A program made the translations under genes and the position numbers. Below are positions 27,912 to 35,493 of a stretch of 64,000 nucleotides of DNA, in pieces (positions within the stretch are counted from its first letter, which is position 1; every line of letters starts with the position of its first letter). The notes beneath the pieces are model-generated. The model saw nothing but the letters and a program-made list of their open reading frames with translations. It searched no databases and was not told the origin of the DNA. The stretch is from Massilia sp. Root418 (GTDB lineage: Bacteria > Pseudomonadota > Gammaproteobacteria > Burkholderiales > Burkholderiaceae_D), in contig NZ_LMEC01000020.1 in NCBI RefSeq assembly GCF_001425265.1, positions 644,707 through 708,706 of the forward strand, written 5' to 3'.

Positions 27912-29006
27912 TCAGGCGGCCGGGTTAGCCGCCGACTCGCGCGTAACCAGCGTAAACGGCAGCAGCTTGTGCTGCACCACGGCCGGCTCGCCCGCGCGGC
28001 GGCGCCGGATCTGTTCCACCAGCAGGTCCACGGCGGCGCGCGCCATGTCGCCGATGGGCTGGTGGATGGTGGTCAGCTCCGGCCACACCGTGGTCGCCAC
28101 CGGCGTATCGTCGAAGCCGCAGATGGTGAGCTGCTCCGGCACCAGCAGGTGCATACCGTGCGCCACTGCCATGGCGCCTGCCGCCATGTCGTCGTTGCTG
28201 GCGAAGATGGCGGTCGGGCGGGTGGGCTGCGCCAGCAACTGGCGCGCCGCGTCGAGGCCGGAACGGTAGGTAAACAGGCCGGGAGCCACGCGCTCCGGGC
28301 GCACCGGCAGGCCCGCCTCGGTCATCGCGTCCTCGTAGGCCTTGTAGCGCAGCTGGGCCGGCGTGTGCTTCGGGTCGCCCTGGATGAAGGCGATGTCCGT
28401 GTGCCCCAACGACAGCAAATGCCGCATCATGGCGTAAGCGCCTTGATAGTCGTCGATGCGCACGGCGGACACGCTGGCCACCGGACGGCCGGTTGCAATA
28501 GCCACGGTGGGCATGCCGATTTCATCGAGCTGCTTGAGGGCCGAGCGGGAATCGCACAGCGGCGGCGGCACCAGGATGCCGTCCGCCCCGCTGGCGATCA
28601 GTTTGGCGATCGCGCTGCGCTGGCTGCGCAGGTCTTCGCAGCGCTCCAGGATCAGCTGCCCGCCGCTCTGGCTGCACTGGTCCATGGCGCCGACCAGGAA
28701 GGCGCTCATATAGGCCGAGCTGGGATTGCTGTACAACAAGCCGATACCGAGGGTGCCGATACGCGCCGCGCGGGCCGCCGTGTTGACCTGGTAGTTCAGC
28801 GACTCGATCGCCGCCGTCACCTTTTCCCGCGTGATGTCGGAGACGTGGGTATTGCCGTTCATGACGCGGGACACCGTCATGGCGGATACGCCTGCAACGC
28901 GGGCCACATCGTAGATGGTGGCGCCGCTGCTGCCGCGTTCAACGCGCCCGGCCTGTTTGGCAGGGATAGCTTGCGCTGGTTTAGCTTTTTTAGCTGCTTG
29001 TGCCAT
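27912..29006 (-). CDS. LacI-family transcriptional regulator
   Basis: A 364-residue regulator with an N-terminal extension of about 28 residues rich in Lys and Ala. The LacI helix-turn-helix follows (ATIYDVARVAGVSAMTVSRV), then a hinge NYQVNTAARAARIG and a periplasmic-binding-protein-like ligand domain (IGLLYSNPSSAYMS, SLGHTDIAFIQGDP, FASNDDMAAGAMAVAHG, CGFDDTPVAT). It is the best candidate to bind the TGTTATCGATAACA palindromes. The hinge position normally held by the DNA-intercalating Leu (ARxL) appears to be Ala. It follows the GH2 gene by 51 bases on the same strand. It may therefore be read from the TonB-GH2 promoter as well as from its own TATAAT at 29041-29046, which has no obvious -35. 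Confidence 0.93.
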   Translation of the reverse strand: MAQAAKKAKPAQAIPAKQAGRVERGSSGATIYDVARVAGVSAMTVSRVMNGNTHVSDITREKVTAAIESLNYQVNTAARAARIGTLGIGLLYSNPSSAYMSAFLVGAMDQCSQSGGQLILERCEDLRSQRSAIAKLIASGADGILVPPPLCDSRSALKQLDEIGMPTVAIATGRPVASVSAVRIDDYQGAYAMMRHLLSLGHTDIAFIQGDPKHTPAQLRYKAYEDAMTEAGLPVRPERVAPGLFTYRSGLDAARQLLAQPTRPTAIFASNDDMAAGAMAVAHGMHLLVPEQLTICGFDDTPVATTVWPELTTIHQPIGDMARAAVDLLVEQIRRRRAGEPAVVQHKLLPFTLVTRESAANPAA

Positions 29007-29057
29007 TGTCCCTTGTTGCGCTATTGGTAGGAAGGCTACTATTATAGCCCCCCTGCG

Positions 29058-32000
29058 TCATTTAAAGCTGCCCGGCGTGACCGTAAAACTGTAGCTGGCC
29101 GGCGCCAGTTTGATGCGGTACTTCTGGTGCGCGCGGCCGTCCAGGCTCCAGCCCGTATCGCCGCCCACGCCGGCCTGCGCCAGGTCCACCAGCAGCGAAC
29201 CGTCGCCGTGCGGCGCAATCTCGGAACTCTTCCACGCGCCGCGCGGACGCAGGTACAGGTCCTCGTAGGGGAAGGCCAGCGCGTTCACCGACAGCGGCTG
29301 CGCGCCCTCCACTTTCAGGCCCTTGCCCTGTTCGTCCAGCAGCGCCAGCCAGCGCACGCCGGTCTTGTTGCCGCTTTCCTGCGGACGGATATAGCCGTGG
29401 TACTGGTCCGCCAGCTTGCCCTCGTACAGGCCAAGCGGATAGCCGGTGTAGCGGTCGGCATAGGATTCCTGCGGGCCGCGGCCGTACCACTTCACCTGCG
29501 CCAGCTGCGCCGGCTGGTTGAAGCGCAAGCCCAGGCGCAGCGGGTCCGGCAGGTCGTCGCGCAGCGGCGTGAAGGCGGCCTTCACGCGCAGCGCGCCGCC
29601 GGCCGACAGCGCGTACTCGGTTTCCCAGTGCGCCGCGCCGGCGCCGAAGCTGTACAGCACCTTCACGCTGTGCGCGCCCACCGTCACCGCGCGCACGTTG
29701 CGCTCCTCCGTGAATTTCTTCCACACCGCGTGGCTCTTCTCCACGCCGGTGCCTTCGTCGTTGTCGTTCAGGCCGCGCCAGAAGTTCGGCGTGCCGCCGC
29801 TCAGCAGCGGCTGGCCGGCGGCGCTGTAGTTCACCTTGCCGGTCAGCGCGTCGATCTTCAGTTCGGCGCCTGCCGCCGAGATGGTGATGGCGTCGCCGCT
29901 GCGCACCGGCTTGGCCAGGGCGGTGGCATGGGCAGCGCCGGCACCCGGCGCCAGCACGAATTGCGACCAGCCGGCCACGCTGTGCGCCGCCACGCCCGGC
30001 GTGGACGCGCCCTTGTAGCGCGCCTGCACCGTCAGCACCGACTCCACGCCGGCCGCACGCTTGAGCATGGGCAGCTTGATCGGCAAGGTCTGCCTGCCGC
30101 CTGCCGCCACGCGCACGCCGTCCAGCATACCGCGCGCCACCGGCACGCCGTCATTGGCGATGGTCCAGGCGAATTCCAGCTCCGACAGGTCCTTGAAGTC
30201 GTAGCGGTTCACCACCGTGATCTTGCCGGACTTGGGATCGCCCTCGAACACCACCGGCGAATACACCTTCTGCAGTTCATAGTATTCCGGGTCCGGCGTG
30301 CGGTCCGAGCGCACCACGCCGTCGCCCACCACGCTGTTGTCGCCGTGCGAGGGGTTGACGTCGAAGCCGGAAGCCCAGTAGCTGCGGCCCTTCTCGTCCC
30401 TGGCGTAGACGCTCTGGTCCACCCAGTCCCACACGAAGCCGCCCTGCAGCTTCTTATGCGCGCGGATCACCTGCCAGTAGTCTTCCAGGTTGCCCAGCGA
30501 ATTGCCCATGGCGTGCGCGTACTCGCACTGTATCATCGGCTGCTTGTAGCGCGGATCCTGCGCGTAGTCGGCCATCTTCTCGATATCGTCGTACATCGGC
30601 GCATAGATGTCGACGTAGTCGTTGGGCTTGTGCTCCTCGCCCAGCGTGCCGTGGCCCAGGTAGCTCACCAGGCGGGTCGGGTCGTTCTGCCGTATCCACT
30701 GGGCGGCGTTCTCGAAATTTGGGCCGGTGCCGGCCTCGTTCCCCAGCGACCAGAAAATGACGGAGGGATGGTTGCGGTCGCGCTGCACCATGCGCGACAC
30801 GCGGTCCAGGTGGGCCGCCTTCCAGTGCGCCTTGTAGCCCAGCTGGATGGCCTCGCGCTTGCCGGGGCCGGCCTTGTCGCCCGCTTCCATGTAGCCGTGG
30901 GTTTCAATGTTGGCCTCGTCGAACACGTACATGCCGTATTCGTCGGCCAGGTCGTACCAGCGCGGATCGTTCGGGTAGTGCGAAGTGCGCACCGCGTTCA
31001 CGTTGGCCTGCTTCATCAGCTCCATGTCCTTGCGCATGGACTCCATCGACAGGACGCGATAGGTGACGGGATCGTGCTCGTGGCGGTTCACGCCCTTGAT
31101 CATCACGCGCTTGCCGTTCACCTGCACTTCGCCGCCCTTGATCTCCACGGTGCGAAAGCCGATGCGGCGCGAGGTGGCCGAGATCAGCGCGCCGTCGGCG
31201 CCCTTGTACTCCACCACCATGCGGTACAGGTTCGGCGTCTCGGCCGACCAGGCTTTCACGTTGCGGATCACGCCCTTGACCGGTTCGGCGCGGCCGTCCG
31301 CCACCGCGCCCCTGCCGGTCAGCACGGCGCGTTCGCCGTCGTACACGGTGACGGCGATTTCGCCCTTGGCCGGCAGGCCGGCCATGTCGGCCTGCAGCGA
31401 GAATTCGCCGTCCGCATAGCGCTGCTTGTCGAGCAGCGCCGTCACGCTGAAGTCGCGCAGGCGCGATTTCGGCTCGGCATAGACGTACACGCTGCGCTCG
31501 ATGCCGGACAGGCGCCAGAAGTCCTGGTCTTCCAGGTAGGAGCCGTCGGCCCAGCGGTACACCTCGATGGCGATGGTGTTTTTGCCCGGCTTGACGTAGC
31601 GGCTCAGTTCAAACTCGGACGGCAGCTTGGAGTCTTCCGAGTAGCCCACCTTCTGGCCGTTCACCCACACGTAGTAGGCCGCGCCGGCCGCGCCGATGTG
31701 CAGGAACACGTCGCGCCCGTCCCAGTTGGCCGGCACCTCGAAGTCGCGCCGGTAGGAGCCCACTTCGTTCATGCCGTGCGGGATGAAGGGTTCGTTCATC
31801 GGGAACGGGTACTGGATGTTGGTGAACACCGGCAGGCCGAACTCCTTGCCCTTCCCCTGCGCCTGTATCATGCCCGGCACCTGGATGGACTTCCAGCCGC
31901 TGACGTCGAAGCCCGGCTCGTAGAAGCGCGCCGGACGCACGTCCGGATTGGGCGAATAGGCGAAGGCCCAGGCGCCGTCCAGCGAACGGTAGTACTTCGA

Positions 32001-32201
32001 CGCCGCCATGTCCCCCCGAATCGCCTGCTCGCGCGTTTCGAAGTTGAAGAAGGTGGTCTTCATCGGCTCGCGGTTCACCGCGAACACTTCGGGCTGCTCC
32101 CACTCGGCGGCCTGCGCAGGCGGCTGCGCCGCAGCGAGCGGCGCCAGGGAGGAAATCAGCATGAGAACGGCAAGGGAGATCGGGCTCGGTTTCTTGGACA
32201 T
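29058..32201 (-). CDS. GH2 beta-galactosidase, exported
   Basis: A 1047-residue LacZ-type enzyme with a signal peptide at residues 1-25. It has the sugar-binding domain (YYVWVNGQKVGYSEDSKLPS), an Ig-like domain, a TIM barrel, and the C-terminal small-chain domain (LRFNQPAQLAQVKWYGRGP). The acid/base Glu489 lies in FWSLGNEAGTG and the nucleophile Glu560 in MIQCEYAHAMGNS. Unlike E. coli LacZ it is exported, which fits periplasmic removal of beta-galactose from imported oligosaccharides. It lies 84 bases after the TonB receptor gene, and the gap contains a stable hairpin. Confidence 0.95.
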   Translation of the reverse strand: MSKKPSPISLAVLMLISSLAPLAAAQPPAQAAEWEQPEVFAVNREPMKTTFFNFETREQAIRGDMAASKYYRSLDGAWAFAYSPNPDVRPARFYEPGFDVSGWKSIQVPGMIQAQGKGKEFGLPVFTNIQYPFPMNEPFIPHGMNEVGSYRRDFEVPANWDGRDVFLHIGAAGAAYYVWVNGQKVGYSEDSKLPSEFELSRYVKPGKNTIAIEVYRWADGSYLEDQDFWRLSGIERSVYVYAEPKSRLRDFSVTALLDKQRYADGEFSLQADMAGLPAKGEIAVTVYDGERAVLTGRGAVADGRAEPVKGVIRNVKAWSAETPNLYRMVVEYKGADGALISATSRRIGFRTVEIKGGEVQVNGKRVMIKGVNRHEHDPVTYRVLSMESMRKDMELMKQANVNAVRTSHYPNDPRWYDLADEYGMYVFDEANIETHGYMEAGDKAGPGKREAIQLGYKAHWKAAHLDRVSRMVQRDRNHPSVIFWSLGNEAGTGPNFENAAQWIRQNDPTRLVSYLGHGTLGEEHKPNDYVDIYAPMYDDIEKMADYAQDPRYKQPMIQCEYAHAMGNSLGNLEDYWQVIRAHKKLQGGFVWDWVDQSVYARDEKGRSYWASGFDVNPSHGDNSVVGDGVVRSDRTPDPEYYELQKVYSPVVFEGDPKSGKITVVNRYDFKDLSELEFAWTIANDGVPVARGMLDGVRVAAGGRQTLPIKLPMLKRAAGVESVLTVQARYKGASTPGVAAHSVAGWSQFVLAPGAGAAHATALAKPVRSGDAITISAAGAELKIDALTGKVNYSAAGQPLLSGGTPNFWRGLNDNDEGTGVEKSHAVWKKFTEERNVRAVTVGAHSVKVLYSFGAGAAHWETEYALSAGGALRVKAAFTPLRDDLPDPLRLGLRFNQPAQLAQVKWYGRGPQESYADRYTGYPLGLYEGKLADQYHGYIRPQESGNKTGVRWLALLDEQGKGLKVEGAQPLSVNALAFPYEDLYLRPRGAWKSSEIAPHGDGSLLVDLAQAGVGGDTGWSLDGRAHQKYRIKLAPASYSFTVTPGSFK

Positions 32202-32230
32202 GGATTCTTATTCAGTAAGTTCAAGTAAAG

Positions 32231-32262
32231 AATGGATGGAGGGCCGCAGCCGTCCATCCATT
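32231..32262 (-). other. Intercistronic hairpin between TonB receptor and GH2 genes
   Basis: AATGGATGGA (32231-32240) and TCCATCCATT (32253-32262) form a perfect 10-bp stem around a 12-base loop that can pair further. There is no T run on the minus strand, so it is unlikely to be a simple terminator. It could stabilise the receptor mRNA 3' end or reduce GH2 expression. Confidence 0.6.
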
Positions 32263-32285
32263 CGCGCGCTCAGCAAGTCAGGATA

Positions 32286-35222
32286 TCACTGACCGAACTT
32301 GTAGCGCAGGGCCAGGCTGTAGGTGCGGCCGTTGCCGTAATGCTGCAGCTCGATGCCGGTCTTGTGGTCTGGCTCGCCGATATAGCGGTGCAGCGCCTTG
32401 TTGGTGATGTTGTTCGCGTTGAACGACAAGGTCAGGTTGTCGGCGATCTCGTAGTTGATCGAACCGTCCAGGATGCCGTAGGCGTCGATCGAGCGGCTGT
32501 CGATCGGGTTGACCGCCACGTCGTTAAACAGCGACATCGAACGCCACGTGTAGACCAGGCGGCCCGACAGCTTCTTGTCCTCGTACATGCCGGAAATGCT
32601 GTAGTTGTGCTTGGACTGGAAAGGCTGCGGCATGCTCACCACGCGCGGCGCGGCGGCGGTGCCGAAGTTGATCGGGTTGGAGGTCTTCACGTAGGTGTAG
32701 GAGCCGGCCACGCCGAAGTTCTTCAGGATGCCTTCGGCGCCGTCGAAGAAGAACTGGCCCGCCACTTCCACGCCGCGCGCGTAGCCTTTCTCGGCATTCA
32801 CGCGCTTGCTGACCGCATACTGGCCGCCGGTGCAACCGTTGCCTGGGCCGCTGTAGGGACCGGCCACCGCAGGGTCCAGCGTCTGGCAGGAGATCAGCGA
32901 GTTGAAGAAGCCGTCGATCTCCTTGTCGAACACGGCAAGCGAGGCGTAGTTGGTCTTGCTGAAGTAGTGTTCCAGCGAGATGTCGTAGCTGTCTGCCACC
33001 AGCGGACGCAGTTCGGAATTACCGACGTTGGCCGTGCCGTTGGAGGTGTTCACGCCGCTGATGGACGGATTCAGGTCGCCCAGGCCGGCACGGGTCATGC
33101 CGCGGCCGTAGGCAAAGCGCACCAGCTGCTCCTTGCTGATGTCATAGGAGGCGTTAAACGACGGCAGCGCGTTGGTGTAGTTGGTCTTGCCCACCACGTC
33201 CACCAGGGAACCGTTCAGGGCCGGGGCGCGCGCCACGGCGGTGCCGGTGGTGCGCACCACGCGCACGCCGACGTTACCTTTCAGGCGGTCGTCCATCGCG
33301 GAGAATTCGCCCACCAGGTAGCCGGCCAGCGTGTTCTCTTCGATGAAGCGGCGCTCGCCGGCGAGTTCAGGATAGGCGCCGTCCGGGGCGATGCCCGCTT
33401 TCGGGAAGGCGGTCTGCACGCCGTTGCCCAGCAGGGCGTCCGGCGAGTACACCGCGAAGCCGCCCGCATAGCCGGCCTTGCCGTCCATGAAGTTGGTGGG
33501 CGCCTGCTGGATCACGCCCGGCATGGAGGCGGCGTTGATGGCGTTCGAGCGGTTGGCCGTCAGCGGCAGGCCGTCGGTGGTCAGCGGTTTGCCGACGAAG
33601 CGGTAGTTCTTGTACAGGCTCTCCATGTGGGCGTAGCGGGTGCCGAACTTGAGCTTGTTGAACGGACCCGCGTCCAGGCTGTAGGTGCCGCTCAGGGCGG
33701 TGGCGTGGCCACTGTCGTCCCAGCGCTGGTTGGTGCCGTTGTCATAGGAACGGAACACGAAGTTGGACGGGTCGCCCAGGTCCGGACCGGTGAAGGTCAG
33801 CTGGTGCGGCGCGCCGTCGGCGATGCGGTTGGTGGACCACAGCTTGCCCGGGGCCGAATCCATCATCACGGAGCGGTTGTCCTGGGTCTTGTCGGATTTG
33901 ATGTAGGAGAAGTCGGCCTTCAGCGACAGGTCCGCAGTCGGGCTCCACTCCACGCCGGCCGCGCCGACCCAGGTGGTGTACGGGGTGTGCTCGTCGCCGC
34001 CCAGGCTGGTGACGGCCGAGTTCAGGAAGCTGCCGCTCAGCACGCGCTTGTTGACCAGCACGTCGTCGCTGCCGCCGTTGATGTTGCGGTTGGCCAGCGT
34101 TTCGGTGTAGTTGAACGGCGTGGTCTGCAGGTTCTGCACGTTGCCGCCGTCCACCGAGTTCAGGCCGCGGTAGTTCTGGTGGTACAGGTAGTACAGGTAG
34201 TTGGCTTCGCCGTAGAAACGCAGGGTGTTGCTGACGCGGTAGTCCGCCGCCAGGTTCAGGCCCTTGCGCTCGCGCATGATGGTTTCCTGGAACACGTTGC
34301 TGGTCAGGCCGGTGCCCGACATGACATTGCCGGCCTGCTCGGCGGTCAGGCCCGCCACGTTGGGCAGGTTCGCGCCGGTGGTGCCGACATTGTCCAGGAA
34401 GCTGACGTCGTTGCGGCCCACATACGCGGACATCGGCAGGAAGGGGCTGTTGGCCGTGTTGGCGGCGGCACGGCTGGCGTATTCGGCGCTGTCGGCGCGC
34501 ACCGCGCGTTTCAGGCTGCCGCCACGGTTGGCCGGGTTGTTGTCCGAGCGGCCGGTGCTCTTCTGGTAGACCGCCGCGCCCATCACGCCGATGCGGCTGC
34601 CGCCGCCCAGGTCGAAGCGGTTGGCGCCCATGATGAACAGTTCGGGATCGGTCTTCTTGGCCAGGTCGTTGTTGCGCACGCTGAGCGAGGCCGCGACGGT
34701 CGGGCCCTTGAAATCGCTGGGGTTGCGGTTGCGGATGTTCACCAGGCCGCCGATGCCGCCCTCGATGTGTTCGGCCGACGGATTCTTGTACACGTCGACG
34801 CCGGCAATCATGCCTGGAATCGCGCTTTCGATATTGAATTCGCGGCCGCCGGCCGTGTTGAATGCGCGGCCGTTGATTTGCGATGCGGTCTGGTTGCTCA
34901 GGCCGCGGATGGTCAGGCCGGAACCGGCGCCCACCGGCGAAGCACCCTCGCCGCCGTAGCGGTAGCCCTGCACGCCGGGGATGCGGGTCAGCGTCTCGGC
35001 CACGTTCAGGTCCGGCAGTTTGCCGATGTCTTCGGCGGTGATCGAGTCCACCACTTCCATCGTGTCGCGCTTGATGGCCACCGAGGAACGGGCGCTGGCA
35101 CGGATGCCGGTCACCACCACGGTGTTGTCCTGGGCCAGCGCGCACGGCGCCACAAACAGGCCTTGCGCCACCGCCAGGGCCATGGCGGAAATCGGCAGGG
35201 AGTGCTTCAGTTGCTTGTTCAT
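32286..35222 (-). CDS. TonB-dependent outer-membrane receptor, oligosaccharide type
   Basis: A 978-residue receptor with a signal peptide ending near CALAQ. A plug domain follows (TVVVTGIRASARSSVAIKR, VVDSITAEDIGKLPDLNVAE, LTRIPGVQGYR). The barrel ends in ...SLALRYKFGQ with the usual C-terminal aromatic strand. The plug signature is of the large Caulobacter/Xanthomonas class that imports plant oligosaccharides. I chose the ATG at 35222 over the in-frame ATG at 35234 because GGAG inside the latter's first codons is ideally spaced for the former. Palindrome site 2 lies about 100 bases upstream, next to an extended -10 TGCTACCAT on the minus strand. Confidence 0.94.
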   Translation of the reverse strand: MNKQLKHSLPISAMALAVAQGLFVAPCALAQDNTVVVTGIRASARSSVAIKRDTMEVVDSITAEDIGKLPDLNVAETLTRIPGVQGYRYGGEGASPVGAGSGLTIRGLSNQTASQINGRAFNTAGGREFNIESAIPGMIAGVDVYKNPSAEHIEGGIGGLVNIRNRNPSDFKGPTVAASLSVRNNDLAKKTDPELFIMGANRFDLGGGSRIGVMGAAVYQKSTGRSDNNPANRGGSLKRAVRADSAEYASRAAANTANSPFLPMSAYVGRNDVSFLDNVGTTGANLPNVAGLTAEQAGNVMSGTGLTSNVFQETIMRERKGLNLAADYRVSNTLRFYGEANYLYYLYHQNYRGLNSVDGGNVQNLQTTPFNYTETLANRNINGGSDDVLVNKRVLSGSFLNSAVTSLGGDEHTPYTTWVGAAGVEWSPTADLSLKADFSYIKSDKTQDNRSVMMDSAPGKLWSTNRIADGAPHQLTFTGPDLGDPSNFVFRSYDNGTNQRWDDSGHATALSGTYSLDAGPFNKLKFGTRYAHMESLYKNYRFVGKPLTTDGLPLTANRSNAINAASMPGVIQQAPTNFMDGKAGYAGGFAVYSPDALLGNGVQTAFPKAGIAPDGAYPELAGERRFIEENTLAGYLVGEFSAMDDRLKGNVGVRVVRTTGTAVARAPALNGSLVDVVGKTNYTNALPSFNASYDISKEQLVRFAYGRGMTRAGLGDLNPSISGVNTSNGTANVGNSELRPLVADSYDISLEHYFSKTNYASLAVFDKEIDGFFNSLISCQTLDPAVAGPYSGPGNGCTGGQYAVSKRVNAEKGYARGVEVAGQFFFDGAEGILKNFGVAGSYTYVKTSNPINFGTAAAPRVVSMPQPFQSKHNYSISGMYEDKKLSGRLVYTWRSMSLFNDVAVNPIDSRSIDAYGILDGSINYEIADNLTLSFNANNITNKALHRYIGEPDHKTGIELQHYGNGRTYSLALRYKFGQ

Positions 35223-35320
35223 TTCTGTCTCCATTTATTCTCGTTTCGCGCTTTACAGCGCGTGCTTGCTTCGATCAGTCCCTCGTTGCTTGGTCCAACC
35301 CCTGCTACCGGATGCTGCAA

Positions 35321-35332
35321 GTTATCGATAAC
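35321..35332. promoter_or_regulatory. Palindromic operator GTTATCGATAAC (site 2)
   Basis: An exact copy of the 12-bp palindrome core. It lies just downstream of a candidate extended -10 for the TonB receptor gene, so a bound repressor would cover the transcription start. Confidence 0.8.
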
Positions 35333-35461
35333 AGAAACGATGGTAGCACAGAAAATTTTGGGCAGCTATCTCAAATCGGTATGCATTTTTTGTGAAATGC
35401 TATACGTGATTCCGCAACCGCCTACCTAGAATGACCTGGCGCAGCAACGCGCGCCACAAAA

Positions 35462-35475
35462 TGTTATCGATAACA
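35462..35475. promoter_or_regulatory. Palindromic operator TGTTATCGATAACA (site 3)
   Basis: An exact 14-bp copy located 18 bases before the ATG of the first alginate-lyase-superfamily gene. Its position inside the longer open frame at 35431 shows that the true start must lie downstream. Confidence 0.8.
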
Positions 35476-35493
35476 AATCCACAGGAGACAAAG

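Larger units (their letters stand above)
35223..35493. promoter_or_regulatory. Divergent control region between the TonB receptor and the first lyase
   Basis: This 270-base noncoding region holds two exact copies of the GTTATCGATAAC core, 142 bases apart. One lies near each gene start. The minus-strand extended -10 (TGCTACCAT) ends seven bases before site 2. The paired arrangement would permit looping by a tetrameric LacI-type repressor, although this is an inference. Confidence 0.65.

Noticed and set aside
29127..32228. A 1033-codon frame antisense to the GH2 beta-galactosidase
   Set aside because: The minus strand encodes intact GH2 catalytic motifs, and the frame is compositional only.
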